Part shown: one piece after another, positions 12,211 to 19,673 of the stretch
Layout of the letters: the number at the start of each line of letters is the position of its first letter
Numbering within the stretch: position 1 is the stretch's first letter
Assembly (NCBI RefSeq): GCF_007680845.1
Contig: NZ_VEIY01000001.1
Location: 752,227 to 816,226, forward strand
Origin: Curtobacterium pusillum
GTDB taxonomy: Bacteria; Actinomycetota; Actinomycetes; Actinomycetales; Microbacteriaceae
Length of the DNA stretch: 64,000 bases
Reading direction: 5' to 3'
The notes under the pieces: model-generated
Told to the model about the DNA's origin: nothing
Database searches by the model: none
Seen by the model: the letters and a program-made list of their open reading frames with translations, nothing else
Translations under genes and position numbers: made by a program

Positions 12211-12555
12211 TCACGCCCAGCCGAGTTCGTGCAGACGCTCGTCGTCGATCCCGTAGAAGTGGCCGATCTCGTGCACGAGGGTGGTGTGCACTTCGTCCCG
12301 GAGCTCCTCCACCGTGTCGCACTCGGCGAGGTGCTGCTTCCGGAACAGGACGATGCGGTCCGGGAGCTCGCCGAAGCCGTACTGCCCACGCTCGGTCGCG
12401 GCGATGCCGTCGTACACGCCGAAGAGGTCGGAGCCGTCCTCCGGCTCGTCCTCGACCACGAACACCACGTTGTCGAGGCCGTCGACCATCTCGTCCGGGA
12501 GCAGGTCGAGTTCGTCGGTCACGAGCTGCTCGAAGTCGTCGAGGGACATCTCCAT
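12211..12555 (-). CDS. Minimal zincin metallopeptidase-family protein
   Basis: A 114-residue protein of the small actinobacterial metallopeptidase family (Pfam zincin_1 type). It carries the zinc motif HEIGHFYGIDD near its C-terminus, which gives two His, the catalytic Glu and a third acidic ligand. The N-terminal half is acidic (LVTDELDLLPDEMVDGL) and resembles family members of about 110-120 residues. The start is ATG 12555; a GTG one codon upstream is also possible. Substrates of this family are not known. It is convergent with the P-loop gene. Confidence 0.8.
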   Translation of the reverse strand: MEMSLDDFEQLVTDELDLLPDEMVDGLDNVVFVVEDEPEDGSDLFGVYDGIAATERGQYGFGELPDRIVLFRKQHLAECDTVEELRDEVHTTLVHEIGHFYGIDDERLHELGWA

Positions 12556-12606
12556 CACGGGCCGATCGTCCCACACCGACCTGACGGGGCGGTGGCGTTG
12601 CACGAC

Positions 12607-12638
12607 GAGAGCCCCGGTCCGATCGGACCGGGGCTCTC
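12607..12638 (-). terminator. Hairpin terminator of tRNA-His
   Basis: Perfect 14-bp stem: arms 12607-12620 and 12625-12638 around a GATC loop. It lies 24 bases downstream of the tRNA-His 3' end on the minus strand, so it probably ends that transcript. Confidence 0.75.
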
Positions 12639-12661
12639 TGCTGACCTGCATCAGCTGCTGG

Positions 12662-12735
12662 GGTGAATAACGGGTCTCGAACCCGCGACCTCCTAGACCA
12701 CAACCAGGCGCTCTACCAACTGAGCTATATCCACC
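12662..12735 (-). tRNA. tRNA-His (GTG)
   Basis: The reverse strand folds as a cloverleaf: acceptor GTGGATA/TATTCAC, D-arm AGCTCAGTTGGTAGAGC, anticodon loop TTGTGGT between CCTGG and CTAGG, and T-arm CGGGTTCGAGACCCG. The anticodon is GTG. Base 12735 supplies the G at position -1 required for histidine identity, opposite discriminator C. No CCA is encoded. Confidence 0.95.
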
Positions 12736-12809
12736 ATGTTCGGACCGGGTGACCGGCGCGACCACTCAATTGTAGTACACGCCGGAGCCCGGTCGGACCA
12801 CGCGTGTCG

Positions 12810-13448
12810 CTACTCCGCGGCGGGCTGGGCGAGCCGGGGCTCCCACTTCGCGACGACCTCGGCCTGGACCGCGCGGACGTCCTCGGACGACGGCCCCGGC
12901 TCGGCGACGAAGCCGGCGCGGCGGTAGTACTCGAGTTCGCGGATCGACTCGAGGATGTCCGCGAGCGCCCGGTGGCCGCCGTGCTTCTCCGGGGCGTTGA
13001 AGTACACGCGCGGGAACCAGCGCCGGCAGAGCTCCTTGATGCTCGACACGTCGACGCTGCGGTAGTGCAGGTGGTTGTCGATCCGCGGCATGTACTTCGC
13101 GATGAAGGCCCGGTCGGTGCCGATCGTGTTGCCCGCGAGGGGAGCGGTGCCCTCGGCGGGGACGTGCTGGAGGATGTACTCCAGGACCTGGTACTCGGCG
13201 TCCGCGAGGCTCACACCGTCCGGGATCTCGTCGATGAGGCCCGAGGTCGTGTGCATGTTCGTGACGAACTCGTTCATGTTGTCGAGCGCGGACTGGTCCG
13301 GCTTGATGACGATGTCGAACCCGGGGTGGACGGGGACGAGGTCGAAGTCCGTGATGACCACGGCCACCTCGACGAGTTCGTCGACCTCGAGGTCGAGGCC
13401 CGTCATCTCGCAGTCGATCCAGACGAGGCGGTCGTTCGCAGTTGCCAT
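12810..13448 (-). CDS. orn: Oligoribonuclease
   Basis: A DEDD-family 3'-5' exoribonuclease that degrades the last short oligoribonucleotides and pGpG to mononucleotides. The 212-residue protein begins MATANDRLVWIDCEMTGLDL, containing the first Asp and Glu of the active site (Exo I). The remaining acids are in the IVIKPDQSALDNMNEF region and RALADILESIRELEYY, with the DEDDh His in KHGGHRALAD. TAGGAT at 13456-13461, seven bases before the ATG, suggests a leaderless mRNA. An in-frame extension to 13652 runs through repeat-rich DNA and is not convincing. Confidence 0.95.
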   Translation of the reverse strand: MATANDRLVWIDCEMTGLDLEVDELVEVAVVITDFDLVPVHPGFDIVIKPDQSALDNMNEFVTNMHTTSGLIDEIPDGVSLADAEYQVLEYILQHVPAEGTAPLAGNTIGTDRAFIAKYMPRIDNHLHYRSVDVSSIKELCRRWFPRVYFNAPEKHGGHRALADILESIRELEYYRRAGFVAEPGPSSEDVRAVQAEVVAKWEPRLAQPAAE

Positions 13449-14046
13449 GGGGTCGATCCTATTCCGCGGGGCGGAGGGGCCCGTCGCCGGCGGCGCGCGG
13501 CGGCGCGCGGGGCGCGAGCGGGCGCGCGAGCGGGCGAAATAGGTCCCGCTCGCCCGCCCACCGGGCCGCATGCCGCCCGCTCGGCGTCGTGCCCGCCTTG
13601 CCCTCTCACCGAGCGGGCGAAGGACGCGCGGTGGGCGCACCGGTCGGGCCACATTCCGCCCGGTCGCGCGGCGGCCGGCTCCCCGACGAGACGAGCGGGC
13701 GAAGGACGCGCCGGTTCGCGGCGGTCCGGATGCGATTCCGCCGCTCGACAGCGTGCGTGCGCCCCTGGTCGCCCGCCCGCCGCCCGCATACGCGAGTGGG
13801 CGGATCCGGCGCGGGGCGCCGTGCGGACCGGACTGGTTCCACCCGCTCGCGGATCGGGGGTGGCCGTGTTCGTGACGGCCTGGAGGCGCGGGGCCGGTCC
13901 GTGAGACCGGCGCCGCGCCTCCAGGCGGTCACCTCGTTCCGCGAGCGGGCGGAACACGGCGCGCTCGCGCCGTGGACGGCACGTACATCGCCCGCTCGCG
14001 GGGAAGGCGCGGAGCGCGCCCGCGCCGCGCCCGGACGCCGCGCGCG
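13449..14046. repeat. Gene-free block with repeated GAGCGGGCG / CGCCCGCTC motifs
   Basis: This 600-base stretch between orn and the MFS gene holds no convincing gene. It contains about nine copies of a short motif around GAGCGGGCG in both orientations. Two copies at about 13607-13626 and 13687-13706 share CGAGCGGGCGAAGGACGCGC. The copies at 13526-13553 form a hairpin (GCGAGCGGG with CCCGCTCGC). GTTCCGC and GCGGAAC flank another copy near 13936. The GGAGGCGCGG-type hairpin at 13878-13926 lies within it. A single further copy of the motif occurs near 35966. Confidence 0.7.
13878..13926. terminator. Long hairpin with GGAGGCGCGG arms
   Basis: Arms 13878-13891 and 13913-13926 pair perfectly over 14 bases; inner arms 13893-13899 and 13905-13911 add seven more pairs around CGTGA. 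It lies about 120 bases beyond the stop of the minus-strand MFS gene and may end that transcript. Confidence 0.6.
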
Positions 14047-15288
14047 CTACGACATCTCGCCCGCGGAGATCGCCTCGGCCTCGACCTGCTCGGGCTCGAC
14101 GCCCTCGTCCACCCGGCGCAGGACCTTGGTGGTGGCGAGCACGACCACGAAGGCGACCGCGACCGACAGCCCCGCGAAGACGTAGGCGGCCGACGGGGAG
14201 AAGGCATCCGCGAGCAGGGTCGCGACGGGCGGGGCGATCGCACCACCGATGAAGCGCACCGCCGAGTAGGCGCTGGAGGCGACGGAACGGGGGAGGTCGG
14301 TGGCCTCCATGACGCACTCGGTGAGCACGGTGTTGAGGACACCGAGCACGAGACCGCCGATGATCACGCAGATGATGAGCCCCGCTTGCGACCGCACGAC
14401 CACGGCCGCGGCGAACAGGTCGAGCGCCAGCAGCGGGAGCGCGATCTTGAGCACGGTCGTCCGACGGAGACGGGCGGTGAGCATCGGGGCCACCCACACC
14501 GAGGTGATCGCGAGCCCGACGCCCCAGCCGAAGAACGTGAAGCCGATGCCGAGCGCACCGAAGCCGAGCGGGAACGGCGTGTAGGCGAGCAGCACGAAGA
14601 AGCCGATGTTGTAGAACAGCGCGGTCACGGCGAGGGCGGCGAGCGCCGGGCGGCTGAGGGCGCGGAACGGGGCGGAGAGCTTCGTCGGAGTGGGCTTCTC
14701 GAGGTTCTTCGTCTTGAGGAGCGTGACGATGGCGATGAAGGCGATCGCCATGAGGGTGGTGACGCCGAAGAACGGGCCGCGCCAGCTCACCGAGCCGAGC
14801 AGGCCACCGACGAGTGGGCCGACGGCGATGCCGAGACCGAGCGCCGCCTCGTACAGGATGATCGCGGACGCCGTGCCACCCGATGCCGCGCCGACGATCG
14901 TCGCGAGTGCGGTGGAGATGAAGAGCGCGTTGCCGAGACCCCAGCCGGCGCGGAAGTCGATGATGCTCCACACGCTGTTGGAGGCCGCGGCGAGCACCGA
15001 GAACAGCACGATGAGGGCGAGGCCGATGAGCAGGGTGTTCTTCGCGCCGATGCGGCTCGAGACCCAGCTGGTGAAGAACATGGCGACGCCGGTGACGGCC
15101 AGGTAGCTCGTGAAGAGGAGCTCGGTCTGGGCGGGGGTCGCCTTGAGCGAGGCGGCGATCGCGGGGAGGATCGGGTCGACGAGGCCGATGCCCATGAAGG
15201 CGACGACGCAGGCGAAGGCGATGGCCCACACGGCCGAGGACTGCTTGAGGATGCTGCCGGACTGGCCGGCGGGTGCGTGGGCGTTCAC
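14047..15288 (-). CDS. MFS drug efflux-type transporter
   Basis: A 413-residue major facilitator with about twelve hydrophobic segments. The N-terminal half carries ACVVAFMGIGLVDPILPAI in helix 1 and SRIGAKNTLLIG in the loop 2-3 signature; the sequence resembles bacterial multidrug antiporters of the DHA1 group. The GTG start overlaps the marR stop (GTGA), so it is cotranslated with and probably controlled by that regulator. The N-terminal extension that stays open upstream lies within marR. Substrate unknown. Confidence 0.88.
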   Translation of the reverse strand: MNAHAPAGQSGSILKQSSAVWAIAFACVVAFMGIGLVDPILPAIAASLKATPAQTELLFTSYLAVTGVAMFFTSWVSSRIGAKNTLLIGLALIVLFSVLAAASNSVWSIIDFRAGWGLGNALFISTALATIVGAASGGTASAIILYEAALGLGIAVGPLVGGLLGSVSWRGPFFGVTTLMAIAFIAIVTLLKTKNLEKPTPTKLSAPFRALSRPALAALAVTALFYNIGFFVLLAYTPFPLGFGALGIGFTFFGWGVGLAITSVWVAPMLTARLRRTTVLKIALPLLALDLFAAAVVVRSQAGLIICVIIGGLVLGVLNTVLTECVMEATDLPRSVASSAYSAVRFIGGAIAPPVATLLADAFSPSAAYVFAGLSVAVAFVVVLATTKVLRRVDEGVEPEQVEAEAISAGEMS

Positions 15289-15731
15289 GCGGTGGTCTCC
15301 GTTCTGGTGGAGGTGGGCGTCCGTGATGCGATGAGCGTCGCGGCGTGGTGCAGGAGGTCCCACTCGTCGTCGTCGAGGTCGGCGAACAGGGGGCCGACCG
15401 TGCTGGCGATGGTGGCGCGCCACTCGGCCAGTCGGACGCGGCCGGCCTCGGTGAGCTCGATGAGCTGGCCGCGGGAGTCGTCCGGGTCGACGGTGCGGGA
15501 GACGAGGCCGTCGGCGAGCATGCTCGCGACGAGGCGGGTCATGGTCGGCTGGGCGACGCGCGAAGCGGCGGCGAGTTCCCCGAGGCGGAGCGGCTGGTCC
15601 GTCTCGAGGATGCCGAGGGTGCGCCAGACGGCCGAGGACGTGCTGTTGCCGGTGGCCTGCGCTGCGGAGCGGATCAGACGGTTGACCGAGACGACGAGCG
15701 TCTCGAGCGTCTGCTCCCGGTTCGGTTCCAT
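15285..15731 (-). CDS. MarR-family regulator of the adjacent exporter
   Basis: A 148-residue winged-helix repressor. The DNA-binding part is visible as LRLGELAAASRVAQPTMTRLVASML (recognition helix) followed by the wing DGLVSRTVDPDDSRGQLIELT, with dimerisation helices at both ends. Its stop overlaps the MFS start. TATAGT (minus strand, 15738-15743) lies six bases before the ATG and there is no ribosome site, so the transcript is probably leaderless. ATAGC-type inverted repeats around this -10 element are the likely operator, giving autoregulation relieved by a transported compound. Confidence 0.92.
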   Translation of the reverse strand: MEPNREQTLETLVVSVNRLIRSAAQATGNSTSSAVWRTLGILETDQPLRLGELAAASRVAQPTMTRLVASMLADGLVSRTVDPDDSRGQLIELTEAGRVRLAEWRATIASTVGPLFADLDDDEWDLLHHAATLIASRTPTSTRTETTA

Positions 15732-15756
15732 AGCAAAACTATATAGCGAGGCTATG
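15729..15756 (-). promoter_or_regulatory. Promoter and candidate MarR operator
   Basis: An AT-rich island in GC-rich DNA. It contains the minus-strand -10 element TATAGT (15738-15743), the eight-base palindrome CTATATAG (15739-15746), and the inverted pair ATAGC (15743-15747) / GCTAT (15751-15755). CATAGC overlapping the start codon and GCTATG at 15751-15756 make a wider inverted pair. Overlap with the -10 element fits repression. Confidence 0.6.
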
Positions 15757-15792
15757 AATCAGTCAACAGGTCCGGCCTGGTAGAAGTGATGC

Positions 15793-16083
15793 ATGAGCGA
15801 CATCACCATCCACGAAGGCGACGAGTACACCGCGATCTTCCACGGCGGACCCTTCGACGGCACGACCGACACCCGGACCGCGACGAGCGACGCCCTGGAC
15901 GACGAGGTCACGGTGTTCGCCGACGTCGAGGGACTGCAGACGGCCTTCACCTACCGCGTGACGAAGACCCGCCAGGTGCTCGACCAGACCTCGGCCGAGT
16001 ACGAGTACGTCCCGGGGGAGTCCGACCCCGTCGACGACCTGCAGGACCGCGGCGACCGCAGCGGCGAGTTCGACCGCGAGTGA
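15793..16083 (+). CDS. Small acidic hypothetical protein
   Basis: A 96-residue acidic protein without membrane segment or signal peptide. It contains EYTAIFHGGPFDGTTDTRTA, a pattern seen in short actinobacterial and phage-like unknown proteins, and ends in a charged tail (DDLQDRGDRSGEFDRE). TAGAAG six bases before the ATG may be a leaderless promoter element. It is divergent from marR across 61 bases. No function can be assigned. Confidence 0.6.
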   Translation: MSDITIHEGDEYTAIFHGGPFDGTTDTRTATSDALDDEVTVFADVEGLQTAFTYRVTKTRQVLDQTSAEYEYVPGESDPVDDLQDRGDRSGEFDRE

Positions 16084-16159
16084 CCGCGAGCAAGCACGAG
16101 TGAGCGCGAGGCCGGCGGCGTCGGGAGTGGATCCCGGCGCCGCTGTGTTGCACCAGGTC

Positions 16160-16420
16160 ATGCAGCTCGATCTCTGGACCTCCGCCTTCTGCGCCCCGTG
16201 CGCCGCCGCCCGCAGGGTGTCGGCCGAGGCCGCGGCGCTCGTCCCCGGGCTGCACCTGACCGAACGGGACGTCGCGAACGACCCTGACCGCGCGGAGGAA
16301 CTCGGCATCCGGTCGACCCCGACGATCATCGTGCGTCGGGACGACGGCGCCGAGGTCTTCCGGTCACCCGGCGTCCCGACCCGGGACCAACTCCTGCTCG
16401 CGATCGCCCACGCGCTCTGA
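16160..16420 (+). CDS. Thioredoxin-like protein with CAPC motif
   Basis: A short thioredoxin-fold protein, 86 residues from ATG 16160, with the redox motif FCAPC near the N-terminus, the cis-Pro region GIRSTPTIIV and a C-terminal helix. A GTG at 16100 would add 20 residues without a better ribosome site, so the start is uncertain. CxxC plus the cis-Pro suggest a cytoplasmic disulfide reductase. Its last 57 bases overlap the 3' end of the convergent glycosyltransferase gene, which is unusual. Confidence 0.75.
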   Translation: MQLDLWTSAFCAPCAAARRVSAEAAALVPGLHLTERDVANDPDRAEELGIRSTPTIIVRRDDGAEVFRSPGVPTRDQLLLAIAHAL

Positions 16421-17896
16421 GCGCGGAACGCGCGGAACGCGCGGAACGCGCGGAACGCGCGGAACGCCCGCGCCGCCCGCGCCGCCTGCGCCGCCAGCAC
16501 CGCCAGCACCGCCAGTGCCCGCCCGCTGACTCGTCGGCGCGAGCACGACGGGTGCCTCGGGAGGCCGGACGAGCCGCCGCACCTGGCGCACGATTCGCTT
16601 CACGGCCCGGACCGGTGCCCCGACCCCGAGGGCGACGGCACCGAGCACGCTGTGGTCGTCCGCCCCGAGCGCGTTCTTCCGTTCCCACGCCCGCCGCAGC
16701 GCTCCGCCACGACTCCGGCGCGCGGCCGGACGGTCGACGAGGACCCCGGCGTCACGCTGCTCCATGAGGTGCTCGGCCCGTTCCGCCCAGTCGTTCTCGG
16801 ACTCCGGGTGGAAGTGGTTGGCGTGCATCCACTCCGGGCGGACCGTGCCGAAGCGGCCGTCCACCAGGTCGACGGAGTCACCCTCCAGCCCGCTGCCGAC
16901 GAAGACCTCGTTGATGAGGTGCCGACCGATGCCGAAGTCGGTCAGCGTGAGTGCGGGGACGCCTCGGGCGGCAGCCTCGAGGACGGCCGTCGAACTGATC
17001 GTCACGAGGGCGACCGCCCGGTCGAGGTGCTCCGCCATCGGCCCGCTCTCGACGACGAGGTTCGCCGGTGCGTCCGCCGGCACCAGGTCCGGGTACGGGT
17101 ACGGCTCCCGGTGCGTCTGCTGTTCGCCGGCCGTGGCACGCACCTTGATGACCACGCGCCACTCCGGGTGCCGCCGGGCCGTCTCGGCGAGCCAGCCGAC
17201 GACCCGTGCGCGTTCCGCCCGCTCGGCGGGGACGCTCGGCTGCGCCGCGAAGACGACGGCGTCGCGCACCGCCACGGCGCCGCGCACCGCCCCGGCGCGC
17301 CGCGCGAAGGGCAGCGTCGCGAGTGCGAAGTGCGGCTCGACGCCGCCCTCGGCCGCGAGCTCCTCGTACGCGCGCACCTCGCGGTGGCTGTGCAGGACGA
17401 ACAGGTCGGCGCGGGCACGGAAGAACACGCCCTTCCACTTCGACGGGTACGAGATCCCCGGCAGCCCGGTCACGAGGACCGGTCGCCGTCGCACCCGCCG
17501 GTGGACCTCGTCGATCACGAGCTCGGCGACCGGACCGATCAGGGAGACCAGGACGGCGTCCGGCGGGTCGCGCCGCAGCTGCTCGACGACGGCGTCGACC
17601 CCGAGCGGCTCGGACGGCGCGGCAGCGAGGTGCGCGAGACGGTCGTCGAGACCCCGGAACGCGGACCGCAGCTGCTGGCGGCTCGCGGAGCGTGGTGTCG
17701 CGACGGTGCGCAGCTCGACGTCCCAGTGCGCGGGTGCCGTGGCGAGGAGGTGGGCGCCCCACTTCGCGAACGAGTCGGTGTCGACGAGGCCGACCACGCG
17801 TCGGACGCGTGGTGACGATTCGGACTGGAGGCGCGCCTCCCGTCCGCTCGTCGGCTCGCCCCCGTCACCGGTGACGCTCCGACCTCCGTCGCTCAC
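16364..17896 (-). CDS. Predicted glycosyltransferase of a nonulosonic acid cassette, with VPR-repeat tail
   Basis: A 510-residue protein, probably a GT-B-like glycosyltransferase related to the actinobacterial DUF6716 group (name from memory, not checked). It reads VVGLVDTDSFAKWGAHLLA near the start, then a region with VTGLPGISYPSKWKGVFFRA, and a C-terminal donor-site-like part VTISSTAVLEAAARGVPALT. After about residue 455 it becomes low complexity: a run of GGA triplets, then VPR five times in a row, then an acidic-basic tail. The GTG start overlaps the neuB stop. Codons 18-25 contain the dispersed repeat palindrome. Its likely job is transfer of the CMP-activated sugar made by the two upstream enzymes. 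Confidence 0.7.
   Translation of the reverse strand: MSDGGRSVTGDGGEPTSGREARLQSESSPRVRRVVGLVDTDSFAKWGAHLLATAPAHWDVELRTVATPRSASRQQLRSAFRGLDDRLAHLAAAPSEPLGVDAVVEQLRRDPPDAVLVSLIGPVAELVIDEVHRRVRRRPVLVTGLPGISYPSKWKGVFFRARADLFVLHSHREVRAYEELAAEGGVEPHFALATLPFARRAGAVRGAVAVRDAVVFAAQPSVPAERAERARVVGWLAETARRHPEWRVVIKVRATAGEQQTHREPYPYPDLVPADAPANLVVESGPMAEHLDRAVALVTISSTAVLEAAARGVPALTLTDFGIGRHLINEVFVGSGLEGDSVDLVDGRFGTVRPEWMHANHFHPESENDWAERAEHLMEQRDAGVLVDRPAARRSRGGALRRAWERKNALGADDHSVLGAVALGVGAPVRAVKRIVRQVRRLVRPPEAPVVLAPTSQRAGTGGAGGAGGAGGAGGAGVPRVPRVPRVPRVPRSERVGDREQELVPGRDAG
16421..16465. repeat. Five tandem 9-base units (GCGCGGAAC)
   Basis: GCGCGGAAC is repeated exactly five times directly after the stop of the thioredoxin-like gene. 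Read on the minus strand inside the glycosyltransferase gene, each unit codes Val-Pro-Arg. It is followed at 16466-16515 by imperfect GCC-GCC-type repeats coding the Gly-Gly-Ala run. Confidence 0.9.
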
Positions 17897-18765
17897 GCCC
17901 CGACGCGGCGCAGCTTCGCCAGCGGCGCCCGCTCGCCCGGGAAGATCCGCTTCACCCCGTCGCCCAACGCCGTCTCGATGATCCGGATGTCGCGCGCGAG
18001 GGTCTGCAGCCCGTGCGGTTCGAGCGACGCCGCGTGGTCGGAGCCCCACATCGTGCGGTCCAGGGTGATGTGCCGCTCGACGGCGGTGGCCCCGAGCGCG
18101 ACGGCGGCGAGGGAGATCTGCAGCCCGGGCTCGTGGCCCGAGTACCCGACCGGCACGCCCGCGTACCGGTTCGCGAGGGTGTCGATCATGCGGAGGTTCG
18201 CTTCCTCGGCGGGGAGCGGGTACGTCGACGTGGCGTGCATGAGGACGAGTCGCTCGGTGCCGAGGGCCTCGACCGCGCGGTCGATCTGCTCGAGCGTGGA
18301 CATCCCGGTCGACAGGATCACGGGCTTGCCGGTGGCCGCGACCTCGGCGAGGAGGCCGAGGTCGGTCACGGACGCCGATGCGATCTTGTACGCGACGACG
18401 TTGAGGTCCTCGAGGAACGCCACCGACGGCTCGTCCCACGGCGAGGCGAACCAGTCGAGGCCGCGGAGCGTGGCGTGGTCGCCGATCTCGATGTACTGGT
18501 CGCGGTCGAACTCCACCCGGTAGCGGTACTCGAGGTACGTCATGTCGCCCCACGGCGTCGACCGCGGCGTGTGCTTCATGTGCTCCGGCGTGGCGATCGC
18601 CGGCGTCCGCTTCTGGAACTTGACCGCCTGCAACCCGGCGTCGGCCGCCACGTCGATGAGTCGCTTCGCGAGCTCGACGTCGCCGTTGTGGTTGAGGCCG
18701 ATCTCGCCGATGAGGTACGCGGGATGGCCCGCGCCGATGGTCGAGGTGCCGATGGTGACGGTCAT
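17893..18765 (-). CDS. neuB: NeuB-family nonulosonate synthase lacking the SAF domain
   Basis: Predicted to condense phosphoenolpyruvate with a hexosamine-type sugar to form a sialic-like nine-carbon acid in the cytoplasm. It has the NeuB barrel motifs AYLIGEIGLNHNGDVELAK, QAVKFQKR, YKIASASVTDLGLL, ILSTGMSTLEQI and VPVGYSGHEPGLQ, with the His in VERHITLD. The protein is 290 residues; classical NeuB enzymes are about 340-350 and carry a C-terminal SAF (antifreeze-like) domain that this one lacks. ATG 18765 overlaps the neuA stop and its stop overlaps the glycosyltransferase start. The exact sugar (neuraminic, legionaminic or other) cannot be told. Confidence 0.85.
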   Translation of the reverse strand: MTVTIGTSTIGAGHPAYLIGEIGLNHNGDVELAKRLIDVAADAGLQAVKFQKRTPAIATPEHMKHTPRSTPWGDMTYLEYRYRVEFDRDQYIEIGDHATLRGLDWFASPWDEPSVAFLEDLNVVAYKIASASVTDLGLLAEVAATGKPVILSTGMSTLEQIDRAVEALGTERLVLMHATSTYPLPAEEANLRMIDTLANRYAGVPVGYSGHEPGLQISLAAVALGATAVERHITLDRTMWGSDHAASLEPHGLQTLARDIRIIETALGDGVKRIFPGERAPLAKLRRVGA

Positions 18766-19514
18766 GGTGCTCCGTTCGGTGCAGGGACGTGCGGCGCGAC
18801 GGCCGCAGGGTGGTCGGGGGCCGGCTGCTCGAGCCGGGCTGCGAGGGCCGAGGCGAGCGCGAGGTCGGCGGGGTCGTCGATGTCGATTGCGCCACGCGGG
18901 TCGACGACGGCGAGCTCGACGCGGCCGTGGAAGCGGTGGCGGTGCTCCCGGAACGCTTCCGCACGGAAGACGGTGAAGGCGCCGGTCTCGCGGTACTCCG
19001 GCTCGCGGTCCTGCCGGCGCGGGCGGACCGCGGCGTCGTGGTTCACCGCGTGGGCGGCGCCGTCGTCACCGATCCGCCAGAGGAACGCGTGCGACGGGGC
19101 CGCCGCGAACACCACGTCGGCGTGGCCGTCCCGCACGCGCGCGACCGCGGCGTCGAGGTCGGCCGGGTCGATGAACGGCGAGGTCGCCTGCAGGAACACC
19201 ACGACGTCGGGGTCCTCCCCGGCCGCGGTCAGCGCGTCGAGGGCGTGCAGGATCGCGGACTCCGACGAGGCCTCGTCCCCGGCGAGCGCCTCCGGCCGAT
19301 GGACGACCCGGGCGCCGGCGGCGACGGCCTCGGCGGCGATGGCGTCCCCGTCGGTCGAGACCACGACGAGGTCGATCGTCGATGCCGCACGTGCCGACTC
19401 GACGGCGCGGCGGACGAGGGACCGGCCGGCGACCACCCGGAGGTTCTTCCCCGGGATCCCCTTCGACCCGGCACGGGCCGGCACGACCGCGACGACGGAA
19501 CCGGTGGAGCGCAT
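18762..19514 (-). CDS. neuA: CMP-nonulosonate cytidylyltransferase (NeuA-like)
   Basis: Activates the nonulosonic acid with CTP to the CMP-sugar donor. The 250-residue protein opens VVAVVPARAGSKGIPGKNLR, the CTP-binding signature of the family, and later has VVVSTDGDAIAAEA, LQATSPFIDPADL and AIDIDDPADLALA. First gene of a three-gene unit with four-base overlaps. TAACGT (minus strand, 19522-19527), seven bases before the ATG, suggests a leaderless mRNA. The related KdsB/SpsF enzymes share some motifs, but adjacency to neuB supports this call. Confidence 0.87.
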   Translation of the reverse strand: MRSTGSVVAVVPARAGSKGIPGKNLRVVAGRSLVRRAVESARAASTIDLVVVSTDGDAIAAEAVAAGARVVHRPEALAGDEASSESAILHALDALTAAGEDPDVVVFLQATSPFIDPADLDAAVARVRDGHADVVFAAAPSHAFLWRIGDDGAAHAVNHDAAVRPRRQDREPEYRETGAFTVFRAEAFREHRHRFHGRVELAVVDPRGAIDIDDPADLALASALAARLEQPAPDHPAAVAPHVPAPNGAP

Positions 19515-19673
19515 GGTCCGGACGTTACGAAGCGCCGGTGACGCGGAAGCGAACACGAGGCAGACTCGCGCCGAACCGTGCCGGAACCCGCGCGCCGGAG
19601 TCGAGCCGCGCCTCCCGGCAGTTGCACAGCCGTACCAACGGATGCCGAAAGCCGACTCGATGACGCTGGGACC

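Noticed and set aside
13449..14046. Possible CRISPR-like array in the repeat-rich block
   Set aside because: Motif copies are short, occur in both orientations, and spacing is irregular. No fixed repeat-spacer pattern and no cas genes in the window.
13403..15229. Long frames across the gene-free block and the MFS gene
   Set aside because: They show only repeat-derived Arg/Ala/Pro composition and lie out of frame with the well-supported orn and MFS genes.
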